Source of the DNA: Daucus carota subsp. sativus
Taxonomy: Eukaryota; Streptophyta; Magnoliopsida; Apiales; Apiaceae
Direction of reading: 5' to 3'
NCBI RefSeq assembly: GCF_001625215.2
Contig: NC_030384.2
Location: forward strand, 24,540,527-24,604,526
Length of the DNA: 64,000 bases
The notes beneath the pieces were generated by a model. The model saw only the letters and a program-made list of their open reading frames with translations, searched no databases and was not told where the DNA came from. A program made the translations under genes and the position numbers. Shown piece by piece: positions 34,461-45,764 of this stretch (its first letter is position 1; each line of letters starts with the position of its first letter).

Positions 34461-34526
34461 CTGTTCGTTGTTATTTTGGGCGTTTTCCCTTTAAAATTAG
34501 TTAATTAGGACATTAACCCTTTAATA

Positions 34527-35985
34527 ACATTAATTACTCTTATTAATAATTATGTGTAACTCCTTTGCATATAACATTCACATAAATTTGTAACTCCTAA
34601 TAATAATGAATAACTTTCTATTTATTTATTTATGAAAAGAAAGTAAAAAGTATCACATAAAGCCCATAGCAAGGAGTCCATTTTATACATCGAAAGTGTA
34701 GCAAATATAAAATATATTCGATTTATAATATAGGAATCTTTGTATAATGTTCAAGAACAAAATGTTAATATGATAATTTTATCTCTGACGACTGGTCATG
34801 TTATTGTTTTATTTTAACTATTATAAAAAATATAATATTTTGTAAAAATCACGTGGTTGATTCAAAGTTTTTTTAAAATATGTATTCAAGGTATGTCGTC
34901 GTTTCATTTGGCTCAAAATTTCAATTTGACTATTGATAAAAAATAGAAAACTTTATGATTTAATTTGTTTTATTAAAATAATTACTTAATTTCTTTTCAC
35001 TTTGATTACAAGATGGTACGTGGTGCAACTACTTGGTCTTCAAGACTTCAACTTATAATGAGTTGGATATGTATATATTATTTTTTTTGTTTAATGTTTT
35101 AAAACGACGATATTTTGAAAAATATATAGTATAGAATGATACTTGTTTTATGAAAATAACTTGATTTTCAAAATTATTTTTCTAAAAAAATTAAAAAAAA
35201 TATAGAATAGTTTGGAAAACATTTTCCTACGAGCCTTAATCTGAAATTAGTGTTCAAGACACATCCATACTAAAGACAGAAAACAAAGAAAATATTAGAA
35301 CCATATTTTCAATGGTTGTGTCATATTGTTATTACAGCAAGATACAAAATGACAGGACCGAATCTTGTTGTATAATATGCTCAGTCTCGAAATCCCTGAA
35401 TCTCAAATTTAAATCAAACATATCGAACACTCTCTATTCTATTCTTTCATCTTAGATAAAAACATATTTATTTTCTTAATAATGATGGACCTTCCCGGCT
35501 GAAGGCCCGACAGGGTTTATGTTACCTTTCGCATGAAATGGGATCACGTTTGCAGGGGTCTTTGTTAAACTCGTCTTCGTCGTACCATCGAGCAGCCATT
35601 CTCCAGTCACCACTCTTTCCATCATTAGGGACGTCTTGAGAGCCTCTAGCAATGCCATCATTAAGTGCGAGATAGTAAAGGTCTTTATCGCCCAACACAT
35701 TATCTATCTCTGTTTTTCTTCCATTGGAGGTAAAGTTACATGCTAATGTTGGAGGATTGTTATCAAGATGCCATGTATTTCTGCTTCCTTTACCAATGCT
35801 CACCGCTGGATTGGGTGGGCATTCTACAAGCAAAGGCTTGCCATGTTCTAGCTGATTGATGACAGTAAAGTTAGCACAGGAAACAAATTTCAAACTTGCA
35901 AAGCCTACTGTCACTAGTAATGTTAGTATAGCTAAGTGGTTTGAGGGGGTTGATTGGCTTTTCATTGTCAAATCTGATACTTTTT
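34527..35985 (-). repeat. Tandem duplication unit 1 (holds paralogue 3)
   Basis: This stretch and 36073-37590 are related over their whole length, including non-coding flank: TTATAATATAGGAATCTTTGTAT, the GATTCAAAGTTTTT block and TGAAAATAACTTGATTTT are shared. The offset is about 1.6 kb. Confidence 0.8.
35522..35965 (-). CDS. Small secreted four-cysteine protein, paralogue 3
   Basis: 147 aa, single exon. ATG 35965 is chosen because paralogues 2 and 4 start at the same place; an upstream in-frame ATG at 36037 would add 24 residues and block the signal peptide. Residues 1-31 form a signal peptide. Blocks: FTVINQLEHGKPL, VECPPNP, GKGSRNTWHLD, ACNFTSNGRKTEIDNVLGDK, LYYLALNDGIARG and CKRDPISC. It is the closest relative of paralogue 4. 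Its promoter differs from the others: the duplication ends about 20 bp before the start codon, so the TTGACC block is missing and a TCTATATATAGA TATA box (about 36004-36015) is used instead. Confidence 0.8.
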   Translation of the reverse strand: MKSQSTPSNHLAILTLLVTVGFASLKFVSCANFTVINQLEHGKPLLVECPPNPAVSIGKGSRNTWHLDNNPPTLACNFTSNGRKTEIDNVLGDKDLYYLALNDGIARGSQDVPNDGKSGDWRMAARWYDEDEFNKDPCKRDPISCER

Positions 35986-36072
35986 GTTTATAGGATTTAA
36001 CCCTCTCTATATATAGACCAAACATCCTTTCCTCCACCCCATAATAGGTAACTGCATAATAAATTTAATTAC

Positions 36073-37590
36073 ATTAATCACTCTTATTAATAACTTTGTG
36101 TAACTCCTATTCATATAATTAACATTCACATGTTTATAACTTTCTATAGTAATAAATAAAGAAAATAAAGTAAAAAATATATTACATAAAGTGGGTAGCA
36201 AGGGAGTCGATTTTATACCTAGAAAGTGTCACAAACATAAAATATATTAGATTTATAATATAGGAATCTTTGTATCATGTTTAAGAGCAAAATGTTAATA
36301 ATATAATAATTTTATATTTGACAACCAGTCATGTTATGGTTTTATTCTAATTATTATATAAGATATAATATTTTGTAAAATCACGTGGTTGATTCAAAGT
36401 TTTTTGTAAATTTTTATTCATGGTATGTAGTTGTTTCATTTGGCTTAAAAGTCCAAATTGTTTATTAATAAAAAATAGAAAACTTTATGATTTGATTTGT
36501 TATATTAAAATAATTACTTATTTTCTTTTCAATTCGATTGCAAGGTGGTGGCGTGGTGCAATTCTCCAAGACTCCAACTTAAAATGATCATATTATTATT
36601 TTTTTTCAATGTTTTAGAAAATGACGATATTTTGAAAAATACATAGTTACAGAATGATACTTCTTTTATGAAAACAACTTGATTTTTAAAAATATTTTTC
36701 CAAAAAGAAATGAAAAAAAAAATATGAAAGGTTGGAAAACATTTTCTTATAAGCCTTAATCCGAAATTAGGTTTCAAGACATATCCATGCTAAAGACCGA
36801 AAACAAAGAAGTTATTAGTAAAAGACGTACGGATTATGTAACTTAGTCGAAAAAACAAACACAACAAAAAGATACATATAATAAAAGTGTATTGCTAAGA
36901 AAATATCAGAACCATATTGTCAATGGTTGTATCATGTTATTACAGCAAGATACAAAATGACACGGAAGAATCTCACCGGACCAAATCTTGTTGTATAATG
37001 TGCCCAGGGTTCGAAATCCCTGAATCTTAAATTTAAATCAAACATATGGAACACTCTCTATTCTATTCTTACATCTTAGACAAAAAGATATTTATTTTCT
37101 TAATAATTGATCGACCTTCCCCATTACCTTTCGCATGAAATGGGATCACGTACACAAGGGTCTTTGTCAAAATCATCTTCGTCGTACCATCGAGCAGCTG
37201 GTTTCCAGTCACCACTCTTTCCATCATTAGGGACGTCTTGAGTGCCTCTGGCAATGCCATCATTAACCACGAGATAGTAAAGTTGTTTATCGCCCAACAC
37301 ATTATCTATCTTTGTTTTTCTGCCATTGGAGAAAAAGGTACACGCTAATTTGTTCGGATAGTTATCAACATTCCATGTATTTCTTCTTCCTTTGCCAATG
37401 CTCACCGATGGATGGGGTGGGCATTCTACTCCCAAAGGCTTGCCATGTTCTAGCTGATTGATGACGACAAAGGAACCACAGGAAACAAAATTCAAACTTG
37501 CAAAACCTACGGTCACTATGAATGTTAGTGTAACTAAGTGGTTTGAGGGAGATGATTGGCTTCTCATTGTCAAATTTGATAATTACCTCG
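36073..37590 (-). repeat. Tandem duplication unit 2 (holds paralogue 4)
   Basis: Partner of 34527-35985. A further fragment of the downstream flank of this unit is found at about 40660-40870. Confidence 0.8.
37124..37567 (-). CDS. Small secreted four-cysteine protein, paralogue 4
   Basis: 147 aa, single exon, ATG 37567; the longer frame starts at a TTG. Residues 1-31 form a signal peptide. Blocks: FVVINQLEHGKPL, VECPPHP, GKGRRNTWNVD, ACTFFSNGRKTKIDNVLGDK, LYYLVVNDGIARG and CVRDPISC. Protein similarity to paralogue 3 is very high in the second half and lower around the second cysteine. Expected to be secreted; function unknown. The S1/SPH-like assignment is tentative. Confidence 0.8.
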   Translation of the reverse strand: MRSQSSPSNHLVTLTFIVTVGFASLNFVSCGSFVVINQLEHGKPLGVECPPHPSVSIGKGRRNTWNVDNYPNKLACTFFSNGRKTKIDNVLGDKQLYYLVVNDGIARGTQDVPNDGKSGDWKPAARWYDEDDFDKDPCVRDPISCER

Positions 37591-37749
37591 TCGCAACTAA
37601 CAATCATCAATTATAACTGATATAGAAAAATGTTTGCTATATTTAGGACACTGTCTTTGAGATCAGGAGTTATTATAGGGACATGGGGGTTCAAACTGAC
37701 AACATCAGATCAGTTTAGATGAGTAAAACCAGTTAAAATTTAAGAAAGT

Positions 37750-37755
37750 TTGACC
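37750..37755 (+). promoter_or_regulatory. W-box-like TTGACC upstream of paralogue 4
   Basis: TTGACC about 183 bp before the start codon within TTTAAGAAAGTTTGACCGT, almost identical to the block before paralogue 1. Confidence 0.4.
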
Positions 37756-38034
37756 GTGCTTTGCACAAAACTAATAATTATATTTAATAAGCTATAAATT
37801 TAATAATAATAATATTATTATTAGCAGTAGCAGCACTAAAATAATAAAAAGTAATAAGATATAAATAATAAATAATAATAATAATGTGAAGTCCATGTTT
37901 AAAGTCGAGTTTTGGAGTTTGATTCTTCAAAATCAGATCAAATATAATCTAATAATTTCAATTTTATCTACAATAATTAAAAAATCCGACAACCTAATGA
38001 TATATTCTACATGGATGTTTTATGGATGACGATG

Positions 38035-38038
<4 letters not shown>

Positions 38039-38102
<64 letters not shown>
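38039..38102. repeat. (TA)n microsatellite
   Basis: About 31 uninterrupted TA units. Confidence 0.97.
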
Positions 38103-38106
<4 letters not shown>

Positions 38107-39095
38107 CCGGGGATGCGATTAATATTATATACTAGAAAATCTTTAGGTGCGCTTAAATCGTCTAGATTGTATTTAACTTTTTTTTTATAACTCCTCTAAT
38201 TTAAATATTTAAAATCAAATTTTCCTTTCGGATCACCTGACTTATGGCGAAGAAAATAATTAATAGCATATTCAAAATAGAAAAAGGATTTGGCATTTGC
38301 AGGGAATGAAAATTCTAATTTATCTCAAATTTCCTTCTAATTCTTAAAAATAACATACTATATTTTTAATACTTAGATGCTCAATATATCAGTTTTTGGT
38401 TGAGACTATCCATTGTACCTATTTGAATCCGCATATGTTGTATGCGTATATAATCCTGATAAACTGAACACATGCTCACTTTGTATGCACACACAATCAT
38501 AACACGCAGACTATGTAATAATTGCATACATATATTCATCTCTCTTAGGTGAATCTGTGAATGCATAAAGTGATGTGTGATGGTCTCGTTGAGTGAGATT
38601 GACATAGAGCGTTGAGGTCGAATGTTATATGAGGTGTGACTTAGGAAAGATACACCCATGTTTGCTTTTCAGTTTGCCAAACGCATATAGTGAATGTGTA
38701 TACCGAGAGACACGATAAAACAGGAGAAGGGAGAGGATGGCATCACGCATATGTGTCATGCGTATGCAACTGCGCATCCACATGATGCGAATAGAAAATG
38801 TGTAGGTGCATAAATAAAAAGGGTATACGGGGCTTTTACCCCATTTTTTAATAAACCGAATTTACATTAAAATCAAGAAAATTATGGTTTGCACGTTACA
38901 ATGAGGAATTAAGCTAAGACGATCCTGCAACAACCACTGCATAGTTACAGTGAGGAAGCTAAGACAATCCTGTAACAACCACTGCATAATACTATATCAA
39001 CTACATAATGACTAATACTAGTAACATCATGCTCCAACCTAACTTAAACAGGTCCCACAAGCATAGCGCTGGATTAGATATTTTATACCATCTCT
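38103..39095. repeat. Intergenic, GCAT-rich in part
   Basis: 38400-38830 carries many CGCATA, TGCGTA and GCGCAT motifs and resembles 34100-34460. A short direct duplication around AGCTAAGACGATCCTGCAAC (38913 and 38949) lies near the end. No gene is visible. Confidence 0.4.
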
Positions 39096-39371
39096 TCATA
39101 CTTCAAGCCAATTTGATCTGGAAAAACTAAATAAGAACATCAACCCATCTATGGCGATTCCTGAACTACCTGATTCAGGATATCCTGTACGCAAACTCCT
39201 AGGAAATTCTTCTAGATAGATTTGAATCTTACCAAATGACCTAGAAAACTTGAGCAGAGAGCCATCCTCTAAGAGACGAATCGCTTGCGGAGCTAAAATG
39301 GCATCCTTGGCAAGGAAACTGTCAGCAACTTTATTTTGCTTGCCTTTTATTGCCTCTTTAAAGTTATCCAA
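39096..39371 (-). other. Unidentified ORF, probably a gene fragment
   Basis: An open frame of 91 codons (GKQNKVADSFLAKDAILAPQ and later LEEFPRSLRTGYPESGSSG) with balanced codon use, continuing open upstream of its first Met. I do not recognise a domain. It has no clear promoter and may be an exon of a captured or decayed gene. Confidence 0.3.
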
Positions 39372-39548
39372 GCCAAAGTGAGGTCCTCCAGGTCGAGGAA
39401 TTTATTGACTAAAAATTCCATATACTAATCATAGAAAGTCTAACCTCTCCAAAATCTTCATGGCACCTCCGAATCCATATCGAAGATTGGATAACATTCC
39501 ATGATGAGGCCTAAACTGTTGTGACATAGGAGGTGAGAGGTTATAAAC

Positions 39549-40480
39549 TGTTAGGTCCAAAGTATCGTAGAAGGGGGGTTAAATATGATACTCACCAAAA
39601 ATTTAAAAAAATTTCGAATATTGCGGCCGATAATAAATTGCAGTCCTGTAATGAGTTTCGTTTTCTGGTAATATATCGAGTCCGGTTTCTGAGCATATGC
39701 AATAATTAAACCAACACACAATATTTCCAATGTATATCTTTATTGATAAAAACCTCAGAGGGTGCTACAAATTCAAACCCTTAGCTTCGGTTACAATGGT
39801 CACTACTCTCAATATCACAAACCCTGACCACTACAGATATTTCTATTACAAAGCTAGGCTAAGGTGTATGCATAGTGGGAGTAGCCGTGCAGAGCACTTG
39901 ACCATTTCATCCCGAGGGATGTGTGTTAATTGTGAGAACACAGTTCACATATGTATAGGATTTCATAAACTAACCATGGTTAAGCAAGTGATCCCGTTTC
40001 AGACGAGTGATCCTATTTCTGTAGATTAACCATGTGTGGTTAATTTGTTCAAGTGATCCAGGTTCCCTAAGTTAATCAAATGTGGTTAAGTTGTAGTGAT
40101 CGTGGTTCTGAGTAGTATTGCTGGTTTTGAGTAGTGATCCTAGTTCTATAGGTTAACCATGTGGTTAATTTGTCCAAGTGAACCAGGTTCTCTAATTTAA
40201 TCATGAGTGGTTAACTTGTAGTGATGATCCTGGTTCTGAGTAGTGATCCCAAGCCTCCATAGAGTGCACTTTGTATCAAACCATGCTTTAGAATATTTTT
40301 TTTCAGCTTTAAGCATTTATATAAGACATTGATCCTGTAGGAGGCTGCCGAGAGCGCCACTTGGGTGCAACTGGCGCTAGCACCCACACAGGATATCACT
40401 CGACCACACCCCATGCGCCACTCCAGCACTTCGTCTCCAATCCATACAAGCATCACTAGAGCGCCATTCAGGCATTCTCT
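39549..40480 (-). repeat. Copia SIRE-like LTR fragment with internal repeats
   Basis: The plus strand starts TGTTAGGTCCAAAGTATCG and continues GTAGAAGGGGGGTTAAATATG. The reverse complement is the usual 3' end of SIRE-type LTRs (CCCCCCTTCTAC to GGACCTAACA). At 39960-40260 a unit of about 120 bp (GTGATCCTGGTTCTGAGTAG and GGTTAACCATGTGGTTAATTTG) is repeated about two and a half times. No coding part of the element remains. The other border is not clear. Confidence 0.5.
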
Positions 40481-40659
40481 AGTCCATCGAGTAATGTAAT
40501 TTAATCAAATTTTAAACTAATATTAAAATACTAATAAAATAATGTTAAAAATGAAATTATAGATAATAAATTCCAAATTATATATTTGCTCGCCAAGTTC
40601 AAGACCATTAATATTAATAATAAGTATAATTAAAAATCACATCTTCCGTGTGTGGCCCC

Positions 40660-40870
40660 TTAATTTTTAAATATAATCTGAAATTAGTGTGCAAGGCACA
40701 CCCATACTAAAAGATGGAAAGAAGATAGAAGTAGCAACGGCAATAACAAAGAAGTTAAAGTAAAAGACAGGTTGTCTACCTTAGTCGAAAAAGCAAACAC
40801 AACAAGAAGATTCATATAATTAAAGTGTATTGATTAGACAAGCTTAGAACCAATTATTAGATACCTTGCA
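40660..40870 (-). repeat. Fragment of the four-cysteine gene downstream flank
   Basis: TCTGAAATTAGTGTGCAAGGC, the TAGTCGAAAAAGCAAACACAAC block and the AAAGTGTATTG block match 35240-35290 and 36760-36890. No coding part of the gene is present. It marks a third duplication of the unit. Confidence 0.65.
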
Positions 40871-41113
40871 CGATATGTACATCTAATAGAATCATTCCTG
40901 GGATATCTTTGCTTAGTTTTTGTCACAATCTGTGTCATTTGTGTTTGTATAAAAATTAACAGATCATTATCTTATCATCCCTTCTCATTGCTTGCACTCC
41001 TGGGTTTTATAGTCTGTCAAAACTATAAAAATGTAGGACACAAAATTGCAGATGACCTTCTCGTTGCCTGCATTTTCAAGTTTTTAAGTTTTTTAGTTTG
41101 CCACAGGAAAAAG

Positions 41114-43216
41114 ATGGGGAATTCGGTATCTTCTGCATATATTTTCAAGAAACATAAGAAGCCTTTGCCCATTGAGACGAAGTTCTCTTTACCCTCTCCG
41201 ATCCCTTCATGGTCTCCAGGTAACATATTTTTCTTCCATGGGCTGGAATTTGATCATTGTCGTCTTAGTGGTCCATTATATAAGTCGTTTGACTTTTTAT
41301 ATATAATTTTTAGATGTTTTGATCATATAACAAAATATAATATTTTTATAAATTTGTTCTATGAATAATGTAAAACATAAATATGAAAATTTAAAAAATA
41401 CCAATTTTAGATATGTGGCCAAATCTCGTAAAGATGCGTGTGTAAAATTAAATAACTTATATAATGAATCGGAGGGAGCATGCAGGCTAACCTCCCTTGC
41501 TAATTTGGATTTGTGCCCCTAAAAAGAATTTACTGATTAAATTATTTAATTAGGAGTTGATAATATTATTAAATTGTCGACCACAACATGGTTTCTTGAT
41601 AAAGCTTGTAACTATTCATTTTCATGTGCTAATTTGAAACATATTTTCATGCAAAAGGTGACGGTTTCGCAAGTGGAACTATTGATCTAGGAGGTTTGCA
41701 AGTGTGTCAAGTCACAACTTTCAACAAAATTTGGGCAAGCCATGAAGGCGGGCCGGACAATCTTGGTGCCACAATCTATGAGCCCTCTTCAATACCAGAA
41801 GGATTCACTATGCTTGGTTGCTACGGCCAAGCTAACAACGAGCCCCTATTCGGCTTTGTTTTAGCTGCTAAACAAACTGACCCCGAAAGCGATATACTCA
41901 AATCTGCAACTGATTATACACTTGTTTGGAGCAGTGACTCGTCGAAAATTAAGCAAGATGGTGTGGCCTATGTTTGGCTTCCAGACCCTCCTGATGGATA
42001 CAGAACTATGGGACATGTGGTCACCACGACACCGGATAAGCCTGCCCTTGACAAGATCCGATGTGTTCGAGCTGATTTCACTGCTGATGCGGAGACTGAG
42101 ACGTGGATTTGGGGACTAGGGAAGGACTTGAATGTGAATGGATTTAATGTTTTTGCAATTAGGCCGAAAGACAGAGGAACTCAGGCTCTAGGGGTGAGTA
42201 CAGGCACATTTTTGGCTCAAAATGGTGGGACTGATGTTTCGTCATTTTGCTTAAAAAATGTCGAAGCGAATTTATCAGCTATGCCGAATTTAACTCAACT
42301 TCGGGAAGTTATGGAGGCTTATTCCCCTGTTGTGTATTTTCATCCTGATGAAAACTATTTTCCCTCGACTGTCAACTGGTATTTCCAGAACGGGGCGTTA
42401 TTGTTTTCGAAAGGGAACGAATCGAACCCGACACCTGTCGAATTCATGGGATCGAATCTCCCGCAAGGCGGATCAAACGATGGCGCATTTTGGTTAGGCC
42501 TTCCGAATGACAAGAATGCGAGTGAGAGGATCAAGAAAGGCGATTTGCAGAGTGCTTCCGCTTATTTACACATAAAGCCAATGTTGGGTGCCTCGTGCAC
42601 TGACATTGCGATATGGTTATTTTACCCGTTCAACGGACCGGCTCGGGCAAAAATCGAGATCGTCAATATTTCGCTAGGCAAAATTGGGGAGCATGTCGGT
42701 GACTGGGAACATGTGACACTACGAATTAGTAATTTTAACGGAGAATTACGAAGTGTTTATTTTTCGGAACATAGTAAAGGGCAATGGGTGAGTGCACCTC
42801 AGCTCGAATTCGAAAATGGCAACAAGCCCGTGACATATTCGTCGTTAAACGGACATGCATTTTATCCGAAAGCAGGGCTTGTTTTACAGGGGAGTGGAGG
42901 GATTGGAATAAGGAATGACAGTGCAAAGAGCAAGAATGTGATGGACACTGGCCGGAGATTTTCCATCGTTTCAGCAGAATACTTGGCCGCGAGCGGCGTC
43001 GTGGAGCCGCCGTGGCTGAATTATATGAGGAAATGGGGGCCAAAAATCAGCTATGACATTGCTGAGGAGCTGAAGAAAGTTGAGAAGTTGTTGCCTGGTT
43101 TTCTAAAGAAGGCGTTTGTAAAGTTGGTGAAAAATCTTCCGAGTGAAGTGTTGGGGGAGGATGGGCCTACTGGGCCCAAAGTCAAGTCTAACTGGACCGG
43201 GGATGAAAGTGTATAA
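41114..43216 (+). CDS. DUF946 / Vps62-like plant protein, copy 1
   Basis: Two exons, 41114-41219 and 41658-43216, encode 554 aa. The first exon codes a short basic leader ending LPSPIPSWSPG; the second starts at GDGFASGTIDLGG. The protein fits the plant DUF946 (Vps62) family (PF06101) over its length: EGGPDNLGATIYEP, GYRTMGHVVT, YSPVVYFHPDE, GEHVGDWEHVTLRISNF, and the C-terminal GPTGPKVKSNW. No signal peptide is visible. A vacuolar sorting role is suggested only by the name of the yeast relative. The intron carries one Stowaway-like end (GGAGGGAG at about 41470) without a partner. It is tandem with the gene at 45765. Confidence 0.9.
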
Positions 43217-43713
43217 TCAAATTGTGTGGGGCAGTTTATCTACATATCCAAAGTGTGTATAATAAATGTATTTAATTAAATAATTTATAATGAATTTATT
43301 TAACTATATTTCTTAAATCTATAACACGTGAAATGATAATCCACTGTAGTGACTAATGAAACACTTGCACGCAAATCAAGTAAAAGTGGGGGAATATGCT
43401 GTTGGTCTCCCTCTCTCTTCCACCACAATGGATCAAAATGTTTGTTGCTTTTCACATGATATTTCCGTAAAATATGTGATGAGTAGTTGAGTACACATGA
43501 CATTTTCATAAAACCGTTTTTTATATCGTGTCCATAATTCTACGCACTAAATTCTACTCCAGTTGTCCCGGGCTCCCAGCAGATTTTTTCGTAATTTTTA
43601 ATATGTATTTTGAGACTTTTATAATATAATATTTTTATAAAAATTTATTTCATAAATAAAAGTTTGACGTTTAAATTTTTATTAAAAAATAAATTTAAAA
43701 ATATTGAAATATA

Positions 43714-44030
43714 CTCCATCCGTCCCAATGAATTATATACATTGGGATTGGACACAGAGATCAACAAAAAGTGTAAGAAATGAGTAAAGTTAAATAGAAA
43801 GTGGGTAAAGTGGTGGGACCCATATATTTTTTAATAATAGATTTGAGATGGTGGAGTAAAGTAGTAGGTGTAATTATAGTGTTTTTATTATTATAAAATG
43901 GAGAGAGTGGGAGAATATAGTGGGTGTATTAGTGTTTTATATTTTAAAAAAGTTGCTATTTTAGAAATGTATGGAGTTTATAGGACTTTCCAAAAAGGAA
44001 ACTGTATAAAATTGATTGGGACGGAGGGAG
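43714..44030. mobile_element. Stowaway MITE
   Basis: CTCCATCCGTCCCAATGAA on the left and TTGGGACGGAGGGAG on the right are inverted repeats flanked by TA (43712-43713, 44031-44032). 317 bp, non-coding. Confidence 0.92.
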
Positions 44031-44382
44031 TACTTTATAAGAGATTCAAAACACGTGCAAACACGGTAAACAACCTACTGGAATGGAGGAAGGAACTCAT
44101 TTAACTCATCTAAAATAATGATGGATCCTCTAAATATACGAACACATTAATCAAAATAAATTAAATATATAGAATATTCATAAGAAACACAGACTCCACA
44201 AACCCTTCCTAAAATAGCATGGAAATCATCACGTCTCCCTTCGGGGGTCTGATAATATTTTTTGGTAAATAAATTTGGATAATTTAGATACGAATTAGTC
44301 CATAAATATTCTTTACATAAAAGCTCTAAAAAGATAAGTTTATTGGTAATTAGTGGAATCAATATTCAGCTGTGCACTTGTG

Positions 44383-44568
44383 CAGTGGCGGATCTGACTA
44401 TAAAATTAAGGGGGGTCATTTTTTTTTAAAAAAAAATTAAGAGGGGTCACAAAAAATTTAAGGGGGGTCAATTTCAATTTTACAACCTAAAAATATGTAT
44501 AATATTAAAAAAATTAAAATTTAAGGGGGGTCAGTTGCCCCCCTTGCCCCTTCTAAGATCCGCCTCTG
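44383..44568. mobile_element. hAT-type MITE with perfect 8-bp target duplication
   Basis: Ends CAGTGGCGGATCT and AGATCCGCCTCTG are inverted repeats with one mismatch. The direct repeat CACTTGTG is found at 44375-44382 and 44569-44576. The 186-bp body carries GGGGGGTCA blocks near both ends. It defines the family to which 9704-10044 and 11490-11658 belong. Confidence 0.93.
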
Positions 44569-45131
44569 CACTTGTGAGCAGTTTAAAAGCATCCCACTTC
44601 TGTGTTATTGACTGGATTGATCTTCCAATCACGAGTGATGGTTATAGATCTTGAAATCAAGCATGAGATTTAAAGAGAGCCCACATCTATTGCTAAAAAA
44701 CATAGAAGAACATCTCTGATGAGCATCGACCAACATAAAATTTATCCGGATGGCATCTGTATGATATTTGGATGGCATTTTAAAAATTATACGAGAATTT
44801 GATAACTCCGACTCTTTTATCTTTCTAGCAAAAAATATAATAAAATATGTTTCATTAATTATATTTATCGTATCAATGAAATACACAAGTGCAATTTTCT
44901 ATTAACATAATTATGGATATTCTATTAATATATAATACTCGCCTTCTTGACTAAAAATTAAAAAATCTGATCCAATTTATCATGCATAATATTTTTTTGC
45001 CAAGTTATAAACAACCATTACACATTATATTGAGATGTTCCAAAGATACTAAAAACATGGAAAATAAAAAAAATATTTAAATATTATAAATCAAACTGAT
45101 AACATTGTGTGGAGCCGGGTGTAAAATTATA

Positions 45132-45332
45132 CTCCCTCCTCTCAATTATCTACATCCTCGCATGAATTCTCTCGTAAAATATAATTTCATACATTTTTTT
45201 AATTTTTTTCTTCTAAAGAAAAATTTAATATCTAAATATTTATAAAAAATATTTAAAAAAATTATGAAACTGTATTTTATATACATTTTAGATGCTTAAC
45301 GAAAAAAATGTAAAAAAATAAGGTAGACAGAG
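45132..45332. mobile_element. Degenerate Stowaway-like MITE
   Basis: CTCCCTCCTCTCAATTATCTAC on the left and GGTAGACAGAG on the right, with TA on each side. The TIRs are diverged. Confidence 0.65.
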
Positions 45333-45764
45333 TACAAGAGTGGCCAAATGTAGTGTGAAGTTCCCTGAAATGTGCACAGTTCGCTAGCACTAACACAGTG
45401 TTCCTTATCTCACAACAAAATAATCACAAGTCACTCCCATTTTACCTTCCTTTTCTTTAAAGAAAACGGAGCTAATCCACCAAAAAGATAAAGGTAAAAA
45501 GCAGCTTGAAGAATGATAGGTAGGTAACATAATAGCTTCCATCAGCCCATAATGAATCCTTGTCTTATGCACTCAACATCAATCTCACTCTTTCCTCTTT
45601 TCCCACTCTACCCTCATATTCTTGCACCCCCAGCTTTACCTCATTTCTCATTTCTGTGTCAGTGTTTGTGTCTGTGTCTCAGTTTGTGTACTTTGTGAGT
45701 GTATGTTTCTGTGTGTGTTTTTTCACACCAGTCCTTGTAGTAGTCTAGACAAATCTTGATTGTG

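Larger units (their letters stand above)
32675..34526. other. Upstream DNA of paralogue 2, AT-rich
   Basis: No gene is visible. A TATA-like ACTATATAACTCAC block (minus strand) lies about 40 bp before the start codon of paralogue 2. The remainder is AT-rich with short frames; a GCAT-rich segment at 34100-34460 is listed separately. Confidence 0.5.
43217..45764. other. Intergenic region between the two DUF946 genes
   Basis: No gene is visible. It holds three MITEs (43714-44030, 44383-44568, 45132-45332). A TG- and TC-rich leader-like stretch just before 45765 is the probable 5' UTR of copy 2. Confidence 0.6.

Noticed and set aside
35966-36037. Upstream ATG extending paralogue 3 by 24 residues
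   Set aside because: The other three paralogues begin at the MKSQ/MRSQ/MKTQ position, and the longer form would bury the signal peptide; a TATA box lies inside this stretch.
41448-41485. Possible Stowaway MITE in the intron of DUF946 copy 1
   Set aside because: Only one end (ATCGGAGGGAGCA) is recognisable; no partner TIR or TA pair could be placed.
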